The position numbers were made by a program, and so were the translations under genes. Positions 36,072-49,536 of a stretch of 64,000 nucleotides of DNA are shown in pieces. Under the pieces are notes generated by a model that worked only from the letters and a program-made list of their open reading frames with translations, was not told where the DNA came from and ran no database searches. The DNA is from Prunella strophiata (Eukaryota; Chordata; Aves; Passeriformes; Prunellidae), in NCBI GenBank assembly GCA_036583965.1, contig JAZBQD010000001.1, positions 16,545,892-16,609,891 on the forward strand, in the 5' to 3' direction. Each line of letters starts with the position of its first letter. Position 1 is the first letter of the stretch.

Positions 36072-37972
36072 CTGGTTGCAAGCCATATGGGCATCACCAC
36101 TTTTCAGCACATTGTGCAGGCAGAAAATGTTACACTGTTAGACAGAGTGGTAAAAGTATTTTCTCCACAGAAAGGAATTCTTCATAATAATCTTCATGAG
36201 GATTATTCATTCAGTGATTCTCCCCAAGGCAGGAGGCTGAGGTAAGGCATGGACAAACCAGAAGGTGCAGTGCAAAGAAACCTCTCAGCACCAGGCCACA
36301 GATAAACAAACACACACCAGATATGATGCTGACGTGAATGACCATTTCTGCTGCAGACTGGAAGCAGATCAATACAGTACAGCCCAATTAATGAAACATA
36401 AAATGGCTTTTTAAAGTTGTTATTGAAGCTGTACTATCAATAATATTGCAATACACACTAATTTCATATCAAACAGATATGAAAAACAAAGTTAAACCTG
36501 CATGGCACTTGATTCCCCAAGTTCTTACGTCTGCTCCACATAAAAATTAATGATTAATAACAGTGGCCAAGTGTTTAAAATTAAATCAATGAATCCATAA
36601 TGACAGGAGATGTAACCCTCAGAGGGTAAAACTGAATTTGTTTCCTTTCTGGGGGAAAACCACCCACATATCCTTGAATAAGAATCTTTGTTCAAAGGCT
36701 AACAGGAAACTCCAGGTTGATTCAAGGTAAATACCAGCCCCTGTTATCCACGAAGATAAGAAGCACAAATCCATTGGTAATGTTACAATGTTGTAATACA
36801 TTACTGAATTATACAACAGTGTTATTTCCCCAAATTCCTCCAACTTATATGACTTAACAGGGACACAGACAACGTTCATATATGAGATAATAAAGTGCTT
36901 TCATAAAGGATCACAACATCCTGTGTTTCCAACAGAAGTATTTACTAAAATGTTATTAAAGATGTTAACCCATGAGCTGCTGCACCAGAAACAAAACAGT
37001 CAGTAAAAAAGCTGGAATATGGTATTTAAGTCTTCCTGTACAATTCTACAGAAGAAAAAAGCACCTGCAACAAAACCCAGCAGTGGTACCTTATGTGTGT
37101 TTTTTTTTTTTGTTAGCATAGTTCTGAAATGTGCACTGAGAGCTGCAGGATAAACCTCCTGAGCTCTATTTCACATTAGCCATGTGCCTTGAAATACCCA
37201 CTCTTGCTAGACAAAGGATAAGGCTTATACCAAAAACCACTGTGCCACTTGGCTGCATATCTTTGGTATATTTATAGTGCAACTGTTCTGCTTCTTCTCT
37301 GAAGGGGAAAGCTTTCCAAAGCACTGCATCCCCTGCCACTGAGAACCTACCACAAACTCCTACACTCACTGGGACCTCTGACACTGACTTACTGCTTTAA
37401 ACAAATGAAGAATGTGCAGTGAAAATAATTCCTTCCTGTTTTTTAAACACAGTGCTGAAATAAAATGGTATCATGCTGGAAAGTGATAGCGAGTTTCAGT
37501 CCTCCTGCAAGATTTTAGGAGCATACAAATGCAAGGCACAAATTTCACAGCAATTATTTTTAACAACAGATATCCAAGGTGCTATTTGAAAACATCTGTA
37601 ACTTAATGATTCTTAATCTAGATTTAGCCAACCTTCATCTCTACCAAAAACAAACAAAAAAAAAAAAGACACCTGTTTTTCATTTTGCTTAGATACTTAG
37701 GATTATTCATAATGCATAGAAAGGACTAGAACTACTTAATTAAAATGTACTGCAAGCGTGTTTTTCTAAACTTATATTGCTAAAGCCTTGCTGCACTGTA
37801 AGATTTACTGGAGTTGGCCTTTACACACAGTACCATGTATTGACACAAGCCTGGCTATATACCTGTGTTTCAGCCTATCTGAGTGGGCACACCAGCACAC
37901 AACTATGGTACAGATCACCCAGTGGCAGTGCAATGAAATGTGGAGACACTGAAATGCCATCTCCTGGGGGTT

Positions 37973-38209
<237 letters not shown>

Positions 38210-41200
38210 TTATGCCTCTAACTTCAATATGCATGATGAGAAGTGCAGGAAGTAAGAAAAGTCATCTGCAGATGAAAGCTGAGCTGAGCTGCAGTGTTCA
38301 CGGCTGGCAACAAAACCCAGCCTGCAGAGGAGCTGTGTCTGCAGTGTGTGGAGAGGTAAATCCTGCATCACACATTTCTAATGGTGATGGATGGCATTTC
38401 TGAAAACACCTCTGCTGCTGTGTTTAAAATATCACATTCATTTAGTGCTCCTGGAGCCAGAAGTCAAACTCTATCTGGGAAAGACTCAAACAGAACTGAC
38501 CAGGGGAGACTTGTCATTACAGAGCCCCTTGCAAAACCCAGCCACACCAGCTGGGACAAAGGTACTAAAACTAGCAAGAAGCCTCCAGGCTGCTTCCTTA
38601 GGTATGCATCAGGCAATAAACCACCTTCCCAGGTGAAACTCCCTGGCCCTCCAGCCCCAATCTGCTTTTCCCTCAGTTTTACTGGTTCTGAGTTTCATTC
38701 TAGGGGTTACATTTCCTTACTTGAGTCTGATCCCTGAGCTCTGCAGATTAACAGGGTGAGCAGTGCATGCATTCCCTGGGTGGGTACAACACAGTTCCTC
38801 TTCAAAGATACACACACCACAGTTAAACCTTATTTCCTTCACATACAGACCCCTTGTGCCTTAATTTATCCAGAATCATACATATAAGAGCTGTCATTGA
38901 ACAAGTTAAAACTTCCTTATTTTTATGAATCCCATTGATGCTCCTACTGCTGAACAATAATGTTATATAGCTGCTGTGTGTCAGAAAAATTTGCACTACA
39001 GTGCTAGAAAACTCTTTAAAGAAACTCACAGAACGTGCCACACATCTGAGGCCACTGCTGGATAAATCAGTAAAATTATTACAAAATAGTGGGAAAAGAA
39101 ATCTTGGACTTTTCTGAACTTTAGGCTCAAAAAGTCATTGAGAAGAGTCAACCCAGAATCTTAAAGATGAGTTTGAGAACAGAACCACATAAATTCCAGT
39201 AATAATGGAGATACTTACTGGAATGTCAGTATTTTGGGACATGAACTATGCAAAGACCTCTTTTTGGACCTTCTTTCTGCTTTTAATTAATGCTTCTTTA
39301 TGTCTTAAAGGAGGCCATGAAACTCTTATGTGCAAGACATTCTGAAGAACCTGCCCCTGTTCATCCACAGAAATGGCCTATAAACTTTTTTCCTGCTGAT
39401 TGCCTGAATTTAGTATGTGAAACTTAATGAAGGCTGCTTTACCAAGTTTGGAATGACTTCATTACTTTTATCTGTGTTTTGATTCCTGACATGAAAGCAC
39501 AATGTGTTTCTTAAGACTTAACTGGGAAAACATGGTTTGAAGGAAGAAAACTTGAGTAGTACTTGCTAAGATTGTGTTCCCCACTAATTATTGTTGGCAA
39601 TTGCTTTAGATAAACACCAAGTCAAAAACACTTTATGGCTTTCTCTCCCTCTTTGAAATCCATCAGGTTTTTGATGTGTGGCCAACACATCTCTGATATC
39701 CCAATAGTTGGTTTTACCACCAGCCCTTCTGCCTCTTCTGTTACATCCCTTTTGCTGAGAATTTACCAAGGAAAAAATCTTTAAGTTTAGCTTCTGGAGG
39801 TGACACAAGTGTAAAGTTATTTTAACTTCTTAAATTGGAAAGTTTCTATTTACTGCACCTCTAGACTGACTCCCAGTCTGTGCCCTGAGATGGATTTAGG
39901 CCAAGCTGAGCCCTCACAGCTCTGTGCCAAAAGCACTTCAGAGCTGTTCCCTGCTCACTGTTTGATACTCATTGATCTCAAATACTCCCAAAGCCTGATA
40001 CTGTGGGTGAGTTCATCTTCTGGCTTGCAGTGCTGCTGGCCCCAGATGTGATTTCTTTGAGAGACTGAAGCTACTGTACCTTGGTTTCACTGCAGCCTTC
40101 CTGGCTCAGATGAACTCTGTTCTTGCTGCTCAGCATTTGTGCCCTTCCTCCACTAAGGAAAAATAACATTCCAAATTTCTACAGTGATTACCTGTTCTTC
40201 CATTGATTTCCCTCAAAATCAAAGCTTTAACAACAAAAATAACCTTCTGTAAAAGTACTTAAATGTATGTAACTTAAACTCCAGCTGTAAAGAAAATTTT
40301 TACTGAGATGTTAAGTATAAAGTAAAATAATCTCAGGTACACAGTTAAGCTTTTAGAGATGGCAAATAGGAACTTGTGTCACCATCACAACAAATCTGAA
40401 AGTCAGAACTCATCCACCTTTCAGTTGCTGCTGGTCTGGAGGTAACATCATGGGAATTCAGGAAACTATTCCCTTTAAACACAATTTAAATATAAGCAGA
40501 ATAAATTTAAAATACTTTAATGGAAAATAAAAGCAGATTGGGCTCTGGCACACTCTAACAAAGAAGTCACTCTCCCAATAAGAAAAATTAAATATCTGCT
40601 CCTGCTGAGTGGCACATGGTAAAATTTGCTTTCTATTCAAGATGATGCCAATTGAATTCAAACAGGCCTTCCCTGTGTGGCTGATGCTGGGATACAGCAG
40701 AAATCACAATTCAAAACAAGACCAAATGCTTTATTTAAAAAAAGTTCCTTGCTGAAAATAAGAAAAAAACCCATCCTTTTATTTCCAAGCTTTAGTGAAG
40801 AAAATGTACTTAGTAACTTTTATTTCTGGAAAGACCCTGACTGATCAGATAGTGAACAGTATATCAGGGCAATTTTAGTCATTACTGTAATTACTGAACA
40901 CAGAACTGTTACCACTAAAAAGTTTTTTGAAAGTGATTATTTTTTCTCCTCACACTTTGTCATTTTTCACCTCCTGAGCTGTTGATTTATTATAGTCTAC
41001 AGAAGAGACACTGTCATTTGACACAAAAAATGGACAAGGTTTCATCCCTTAATTCAGTTACATCTATCAGTATAGTCTGGATGCTACATACACAAAATAC
41101 AGAGCAATCAATTGTGCAGATTGAAAGTTCCTGTAATTTTAGGCAACTGGGCAACTGCAGCTGCCAACTGAAAACAGAAATATTATCCTGTAAGTCTCAG

Positions 41201-42983
41201 AGCTAAAAATACAGGTGAATTCTTGTTGAATAAATTACCTGTCACTTCTTTCTTTTCTCCCCTATACTCCTAAAGCAGCAAATTATTTATGCTGCACTTG
41301 TCTGTTGAAATTTGAATATAGGAGAGATTTCACTTCTAGTTCAACCTTGCCACTGTGACCCCATAAAGGCTGCACAGAGGTGTTAAAATGTTCAGTTCCC
41401 AGCCCCATACCACTGTCAAATGGAATCCACATATGGAGGATTTCCTTTCTGAAAACACAAAGAGTATCAGACACGTTGCTAAGTGCCAGGAGCAAACAAA
41501 GCAAGGAGCAGGAGTGACCCAAAGCCTCTCATGCAATGTCTTGGCAGGGTTCCTGACCCAGCTCACACATCCACCAAAGGGCAGCCTCAGCCTGCACTCA
41601 CCCCAAAAAAAGGCTCCCACACTCCAGGGATGAGGAGGAACATGAGGAGAAGGAAGCCTGACCAACTCCTGTGCAGTCCAGTCCTTATTTCTTTGCACAA
41701 CCCAGACCAACTTCCCCCTAAAACTACAAGCTCCCTCCCAAGCCAAACCATCATTTTCAAATGCTGATAAGCATTCCCTGCTGAAATGGCAGCATGAAAT
41801 AAGGAGGAGTGATTTCACCTTTTTTATTCACAGCAATAGAAAGCTGGACAGCAGTGAGCTTTTTAAAGAAATCCAGAATTTCATGGTCAGGATCTTTTTC
41901 TTACAGCTCAGGGGTGGATTAGTGTTTTTCTAACGTTATTTGGGGAAGTCCACATCCAAATATTTTTATTCTTCACATGCATTAAGCTTTATTATTACTC
42001 CCTAATATAAGCTGAAGTGAAAACCAGCTCCATCTGGTCAGAAAGCTGGGTAAGCACGTGCAAAGCTGGACAAGTGAGACTTGGAGGGGAGAGTGAGCTC
42101 TGCAAGAGCCTCAGAGCCAACACCACGCTGGAAAAAGGGTGATGGCTCAAAGGTTCTGTAGAAAATTATTACTAAATCAGCTTTTTGGTGGTGGCTGAGC
42201 TGGGCCAAGCTGGTTTTGATCAGCAGTGATGTGGAAGGGCAGCCTGAGCTGCAGCATCCTGTGCTGCTCCTCTTTAGAGCCATGGCACCTCTTCCCTCCT
42301 CCCCTTGGACAGACTCCTCACAAAAATGCTTTTTTTAATTTCTCAGGGGTATAATCTAGAGATGGAAGAAATCTAACCTTCCTTCAAAGTCCTTTTTTTC
42401 CACTTACAGGAAAACAAGTGAAGAAATAATTAAAAGTGAAGTGCCAAATGTATTGACTTTCCTATTTTCTAAACAGGAGAAAGGACAACTGCCAATTTCC
42501 AAAACAACCCACATTAGTCACAGGAAAATATTTCCTATATTTTCTGTACAGAATGGACTCAGAATTAGCAAGAAGCCTGAGGACTGGCATTTCTAACTCA
42601 CAAAAATAAATGTGGCACTTCTGCTAAACTCTGAAATGATTCTGTCTCTGATCATAAGTTTAATTTTCTTTAAATGCTCCTTCAACTCCATGGAATAATG
42701 AAAGTATTTGGCCATCATCACTTTGTAATTCTGCATCCATATTACATAGAGAACCTGGATTTTTTTTCTCCCCCACCATAGCAGGATAAAATAGTGAAAG
42801 AAAGGAAAAGTCCAAAGAACCAACCATAATTCAAAAATTAAAATATTTAAATCTGTGTCATTAACTGAAACCTTGTGATTCACTTTAAAAGCAGACAATG
42901 AAGGAAACCCACACTATAAATTAAATTTTCATTTTGCTTAAAAATGGTATCTCAAAAGAATTATTTTTACCTTTATTTTTTAC

Positions 42984-43082
42984 TTCATACTTTTTGTTCT
43001 GTAAATTTAATGCTTACAATTGAAAGCAATAATTTTATTGCTTTTGATTTTAAGCATTAAATCCTCAGAACAAAAGTATGAA
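42984..43082. repeat. 99-bp near-palindrome in the ATE1 intron
   Basis: The left arm 42984-43032 and right arm 43035-43082 pair around a 2-base centre (GCAATAA, TT, TTATTGC). The blocks TTCATACTTTT, TTGTTCTG, ATTTAATGCTTA and AAGCAATAA recur as reverse complements. Roughly 40 of 49 positions pair. The transcript of either strand would fold into a long hairpin. It could be the remnant of a palindromic MITE or a chance inverted duplication. No target duplication was seen. Confidence 0.85.
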
Positions 43083-44209
43083 CATGAACACTTGACAGCT
43101 GCTGCAGCATTTCCAGCCTATGGATGTGCTGGGGTTTTGATTTTGTTTTGTGTTGCTTGTGGTTTTTAATTTTCAATTTTGAAGCACTTAGGATTTGCAT
43201 AGTTTTTAAAGATGAACAGAATGTTCCCATGTTTATAAATCAAAGAAAAAAATCAAAAATTCAATTAACAGGGAGATTAAAAGTTTCATGATACTCAAGC
43301 TTTCAAACTAGGTGTAAAAATGACAAAAAAAGAAGCACCATCCCTTGCTGGTTCCACTATGGTGATGTTAATTTCTATGAGAAACACTACAGCCTTGTTG
43401 AATTTATTTTTTTTTTTAAAGAAAAGCTACATCTGGTTTACATGACCTTGTCACAGTTAATGATCAATGATTTTAAAACAAAGAAACTGCAAAAAGAAGA
43501 AACACATTAACTTTTCAGATTTTATGACTGAAACATAGGAGATATTAATTACTGGAAATCAAAAATTATTCCACTGCAATCAGAAGGCAAAGCTTTCTGA
43601 CCTTCGAATTTAAGCTCATTTCTTACCCAATTTAAAGCATAATTTCTTTTGTTCACCAGCAAAGTATAGGATGTCATCCTCAAAAACATAAGGGCCAATC
43701 AGCAATACCCATTAATAATCATATTTCTATAAAACAGTGAGCTGAAATGTGCTTTTTCTCATATTGCTTCTTTCAAACTAGACTCCATTGAGGAATATTA
43801 AAGACCCCTATGCCTTGGGGTACAAAAATACTAACTCAAACCAAAATAAGAGTACAGTTAAAATGAAGCATAAACAACAACACACAAAAATTCAATGAAA
43901 AGAATCCTTAATTAAAACCAGAACGTACAAGTCACAAAGGAAGTACAGTAAAATGCTCAGGATATTCTCAATCAGCCAAATCTTTGCAGTTACTCTAACA
44001 AAAAAAAAAAAAAAAGGGAACTTTTGAAACCACTGTAAGTGGAAAAATGCAACTTTATCAAAACATTACCGATGATCCTTAGAACAGGGGAATTACAGTT
44101 TTACAGGTATAGGGATCCTTCAAATGGGCAAAGACAGGAATGAGGAGAAATCCTGAAGGCATCTTCCAGCCCAAACTTTAGGGCTTTGTGCCTGAACTCC
44201 TACAAGTGG

Positions 44210-44470
44210 TTTACACCACGGAGCTCCACACGGAGGAGCGGCAGGCGGATCGCGCTGAGCCACAGAAACAAGAACTCATTGTGCTGGGACTCCTGTTACT
44301 CCTGCAGCAAACAGCAGCAGGGGCCACTGGAAAATGTTTCCTGTCCATGCAGCAGCTTGGGGGCTCAGCTGTAATTCATGGTTTCTGCCTTACCTGGAAA
44401 CAATCCCTGCCCAGCACCAAAATCCAACCGCACGCGCTTGAAGGAGACGCGCGTAAAACAACGCTGGTAA
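44210..44470. promoter_or_regulatory. Intronic CpG cluster with NRF1-like site
   Basis: About 14 CpGs in 260 bp inside an AT-rich intron, in two groups (44219-44260 and 44428-44464). The second has CGCACGCGC, a match to the core of the NRF1 promoter motif, and ACGCGCGT. On the minus strand the group is followed by a consensus donor, CCAG|GTAAGG, at 44394/44393. This arrangement would suit an internal minus-strand promoter and first exon, but no transcript evidence is available. Confidence 0.3.
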
Positions 44471-44573
44471 AACTCAGAGTTCAGTTGAGGAGATCTCACA
44501 TCATACAATTATTCTAGCCTGCCTCAATATATTGTCCTGGAAAATGTCTACTGAAGGGCAAGGTTTAAATCAT

Positions 44574-44832
44574 GGAATCACAGAATCTTTCAGGTTGGAA
44601 AAGCCCTCAAAGACCATCAAGTCCATCCATTAACCCAGCACTGCCAAACCCACTAATCCATGTCCCCAAGTGCCACATCCACAGAGCTTTTAAAAACCCT
44701 CCAGGAACTGTGACTCCAACACTGCCTTGGGCAGCTGTTCCAGAGCTGAACAACCCTTTCCATGAAGAAACTTCTAATATCCACCCCAAACCTCCTCTGG
44801 TACAATCTGGTGCTGTTTCCTATTGTCCTACC
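44574..44832 (-). mobile_element. CR1 LINE fragment
   Basis: Antisense CR1 3' region: ATGGAATCACAGAATCTTTC, AGGTTGGAAAAGCCCTCAAA, ACCATCAAGTCCATCCATTA, CCCCAAGTGCCACATCCACA and AACAACCCTTTCCATGAAGA. It is the same subfamily as 27328-27778 but shorter. Confidence 0.92.
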
Positions 44833-45967
44833 AAGGACTGATACTGATATTCCTCCAAGGATTTGCTTTTTAGGAATGCAAAAAAAACCTAGTAGTACCT
44901 GGGAAAACTGTTAGTTAAATGGGACTGCACAATTCTCATCTGAAAACAGCATCCAGCCCCTCCAACAATCAACAAAAAAGGAATATAATCTAGTCAATGG
45001 CAAGTTGACAAAGATAACTTTTTTACTTTTAGATGTTCTTCCAGAGGATAAAATGAAGCAGTCACTTCAAAAGAAGTTGAATCTTTAACTGTTCTTGACG
45101 ACTTCAAACACGAGAAACGAGAATGTGAACTGCCAATGAAGAATATCAACTGCACACCCAGGGCACTTCAGGTTTGGGGTTTTTTTTTTTTTCTATTTTA
45201 ACTACATTTTTTGGTTATCTAATCAACTTCCAGCCTTCAGTTTAAGTGCACTGTGCAGACAAAGGCCCAAAGCAGGACCACAGCAGGTACAGGTCTGTTT
45301 TGAAGGCAGGGGCACTGTGAGATGTTCTCACATCCCTGTAATTCTCTCATTCCTGTGCTTGCTCTCCCTAACTCAGGTTTCCTGACTGCAGCTCCAGGCC
45401 CTCAGCAGCCTGCACAAGGCATTTTTGCAGATCAGAACTGGCAAAGTCAAAGCTTTACAGGCTCATTCACGGAACCCACAGGCATTTCTAATGTCCAGCT
45501 GTGATTCTGGGGAGTTTTATTTGCTCTGAGTCAGCACTGGGGAACCTGACCAAGCTTTCTGCTGCATCAGATGTGTGTCCTCCACACTGCTCAGAACCTT
45601 TGTTAGCTGAGCTTTTCTGTTCCTTGAAGTATCCAAGTTATTTAAAAGAACACAGGAATGTTCTGCATTTTTGAGTTATTAATTTCTCTTCAGAGACAGA
45701 AGGGGAAATCACAGTTAAAATCCAACAAGCACTTGGAAACAGCACATGAAAACAACTCTAAGTCACTGAATAGCAGGGAATGAAAACTGCAGAGATATCT
45801 TTGCAGAGACTTTAGCAAGGGATCCTGTCATCTCAGGAACATAATCAAAATTACTCTGCTACTGGTGGGAGAGACACATCAAACACATTATTAAATCTGT
45901 GAATTAATGGTTGAGAATAGTAATGCATCTTAAATAGGAAAATTAGGGATGGTGATGATGGTGGAGA

Positions 45968-46247
45968 TGCTAGGACAAAGGGGAATGGCTTAAAGCTGCA
46001 GGAGGATTGGATGTAGATGGGATACTGGGAAGGAATTGTTCCCTGTGAGGGTGGCAGGCCCTGGCAGAGGGTGCCCAGAGCAGCTGTGGCTGCCCCTGGA
46101 TCCCTGGCAGTGTCCCAAGGCCAGCTTGGAGAGGGCTTGGAGTAAGCTGGGATGGTGGAAGGTGTCCCTGTCCATGGCAGGGGTGGCACGGGATGGGATT
46201 TAAGGTCCCTTTCCAACCCAGATGATTCTATGATGCCATTCTATGAA
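45968..46247 (+). mobile_element. CR1 LINE 3' fragment
   Basis: Sense CR1: GATGCTAGGACAAAGGGGAA, GGAATTGTTCCCTGTGAGGG, CTGCCCCTGGATCCCTGGCA, GGTGTCCCTGTCCATGGCAG and GTCCCTTTCCAACCCAGATG, then the terminal ATTCTATGATGCCATTCTATG. It keeps the characteristic ATTCTATG 3' tail repeats, so the 3' end is intact. Confidence 0.95.
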
Positions 46248-48329
46248 AAGCCAGTACAAAAGTTAGAGATCATGCTTTAAGGAGTTACAGCTCCAAAACA
46301 ATGGGAAGAAAACAGGGAAAAAAATCTGAAGGTGCAAAAGAGTTAAATACTATTTATTAAAACATCTGAACTGCATAGAAGTGAACGTGGCAGAAAGCAG
46401 CAAGAGGATCTTTCAAAAAGAAGGGCAAAATCCTCATTAAGACTGACATGTGAGGAGGAAAAAAACCAGAGACAATAGTCAAGCTGAGAATTACAAATGC
46501 AAACATTACCATGAAATAGGAAAAACTGAAGCAATTGGCAGTAGCTTATCAGCTAAATAAATCAGATTACAGCAATCAATTTGCTGGCTAAATTAATTAA
46601 AACATGGAATCAATTACTGTTCCACGTGAGGAGCTGGGATGATGTCACCAGAGCAGGGAGTGAACGGGGATCATTCCAGAAGGTCTGACCCTGGCACAGG
46701 TTTCCCTGGTGGATGCTGGAGTGTGGCTCAGCACATGCCTGTGGTGTCCCTTCCATGGCTGCTCTGTGCCTGGCCCTAATTACAGCTGTTAACTTTTATC
46801 ACATTTGGAAACCAGTCCCACACGCTCATTGTCCTCAGCACGAAATAAATCTGCACGATCGCTCTACTTGTCCCAAATTATTGAACTTTTAATTTCTGCT
46901 CTTGTGCTCCTAACACCTTCTGCATATGGAAAATGATTCCTACAGGATTTGGCAGTCCTTGCCCTTCCCCCTGTTCCCCTGAATCTTCACCCCCAAAAAA
47001 AAAAAAAAGCAGAATTATTCTGCTGGAAAATCAAACATCACAATGTTCAAAAGGTGCGAGAGTCTCTTGAGCAAAAATCCATCTAAGAATCATTTCTTCA
47101 ATGGAAAGGGAAGTGAAGTATGCCAAGATATCTTTATTTTTCAAGGAAAGACCTCCAAAAAAAAAGTTGATTTCAAAATACATCCATTTGTTTCACAATC
47201 TCTGTGATGGGCTTCTTAGATTAACATATTTTTGACAATTTTGCAGTCCAAGCCAAAGGTTTTATGAACCACACCAAAGTCAGACAATTGTGCTGCTCAA
47301 GGGGCATTGGTTTAGTCTGCTACATGTATGTTAAAAGCAGATATATTTAGAATATCAATCAATCCAGACTTTTAAATCACAAATACTTAATAAAGTTTGC
47401 ATTTTCTAACCCACACACCAATTTATGCCACAGCAGTTGTTTAGGACCCACAAATTAAGAGAATAACATTTCCTTTGTATTACAGAAGCACTGCACATGA
47501 AGCTAAAACCCCATGCTAGTAATTTTCAATTTATTCCAAACACAGTAAAAAGTGAGGGAAAAATGTGCCTGGCTACACCTTATTGGCATTATCTTCATTG
47601 TTTAAACATCTTGTACACTCAAGGATCACACTGGATTTAGAAAGATGCATTCTGATGGCTCCAAGTGTTCAGGAACTTAATTAGAAACAGAAACTTGTAA
47701 GATGTGTCTTTTCTAGAGAAGCTCCTACAAAGAACTGGGATGTCTGTCTTTTTTCTTGCAGAATTCAATTTCTTTTTCTTACAGAATTCAAATTTATTAC
47801 CTATAAGCTGTGATAATAGTGGAAAGTTTCTTCTTTAGAAGACTTCAGTTCATGATCGATCAGAGTTTATTTAAACTGTTTCCAAACTCTCTGCAGTACA
47901 TAACACTATCTTAAAAAAATAAATTATAAGCAGCAGTTGTTGTAGAGCAAAGCAGCAATTTCTCCCAAATCAGATGATTGCAGAGTTCTGAACAATTGGT
48001 TTAATGTTTCCCATCTGTGACAGTTTTGCGACCACATTTCCATAATCTCGAGAAGTTCAGTGCATTTATCCTTGTAAACATTAATCTGCATCACACCACC
48101 CTTCTAAACATTAACACATCCTGGCCTTTGCATTAATCCCTCTGCCTACACCCAAATCCCTCTGCCTGCATCCATCCTGCAGAGACACAGCCCTCTGCCA
48201 TGGACCTGAACTCTGAGACGTGACCAAATGGCAACCACAGTTCACTCTCAGGACACAAATATGTGAGCAGTGGCTTTTCTGTTCAGAGCAGGAGGGGAAC
48301 AAGACCAGTATCACACTAATATACTCAAT

Positions 48330-48349
48330 TTTTACAATATATTGTAAAA
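48330..48349. repeat. Perfect 20-bp palindrome
   Basis: TTTTACAATATATTGTAAAA is its own reverse complement, with AT-rich flanks. Probably incidental. Confidence 0.9.
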
Positions 48350-49472
48350 TTAAACAGTCTCTGTACTGGATGGGAAAAAAAAAAGTCAACAAAATATTTG
48401 TGTTCACATACACAATATATATAAAACCTGTTTGAAATACTCTTTGGTACCAAAGTGCACTAAAAATTGTACATGAAATAAAATGTTTTTAAAACACAAC
48501 ACTAGAAATTATAGTTTTTGAAATAGCTGTGACAAATTATTTTTCTAGTGGAAGCATTATGCACAAAAACATATTTAAAATAAACAGTTTTGTGTAACTG
48601 TACATGCCTGTAGATTTCTGGTTTATTTAAGTTTTATTTACTAGAACTAATAACACTCAGCTGCTTGCAAGAGGCATTAAGATACATAATGCAATCACTA
48701 CTAAGGATTCAGAAGTTATTAAATACTGGGATTTTTATTTGCATTTTACTACTCTAGCTTACTATGAGCAGCAGAATAGATAAAAATATATAGAAAGATG
48801 TACTGTTAAAGACACAGTTTTTCAGCTAAAAGCTTTAAAAATCTGGTAAAAACATGTAATAAACATTATAAGATTAATACAGAGAAAGAAAGTAATTTTC
48901 TTCAGTTCAGTAATTCAAATATGAGTAATCTGCTATGAACTCAGGAGGTATTACATGAAATGGGCTTTTTATAGTGGTTCTTGTGAGTGTGAAGTGAGGA
49001 TTTTCTGACCTCTCCATAGCTTTGTGTGGTTTTCCAGGACTTTCTCCTGAGAAGGGGAGCTCAGGCACTGATTTTAGTGTTGGCATGGGTTTGTTTTATT
49101 TTATTCTGATGGTGAAGGCTTGCATGTGAACACAAGGCAATTTCAAAGGCTTTTCGGATGCCAACATCTGTCCTTTGTGCAGCCACAGCCTGAGCACTGG
49201 AAAGCACAGAACAGAGAAATCCTCTCCTCTGGATTCCACTGCCTATCATCACTTTGGCTCACACCAGCTGGACACAGCCTAAAGCCTGAGCTCCAAGGAC
49301 TTCCACTCTGCTGGAAGAAGAAAAGTCTTCAGTGCTGTGCAGAGGTGCCAGATGCAAAGTCTGGCCTGCAGCAAGGAGTGGAAGGTGGTTGCTGAATCAT
49401 TTTTTGTCATCTCTTTAAACAGTGTATCCAAATAACAGCCTCCCTTACCTCTACAAAAATCTATTAAGATAC

Positions 49473-49536
49473 TCAAGTTTGAATCCTACTATCACTTTAT
49501 TTTCAAGTTTGAATCCTACTATCACTTATTTTCAAG
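49473..49536. repeat. 30-bp tandem duplication
   Basis: TCAAGTTTGAATCCTACTAT plus CACTTTATTT occurs at 49473-49502 and again, one T shorter, at 49503-49531. A third partial start (TCAAG) follows. Confidence 0.93.

Larger units (their letters stand above)
31721..37972. other. Intergenic DNA and likely ATE1 3' UTR
   Basis: No coding exon is visible. The part next to 37972 must include the ATE1 3' UTR on the minus strand, whose end is not defined by sequence alone. A (TTTAT)6 microsatellite lies at 34701-34730, and a T run at 37102-37112. Confidence 0.6.
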
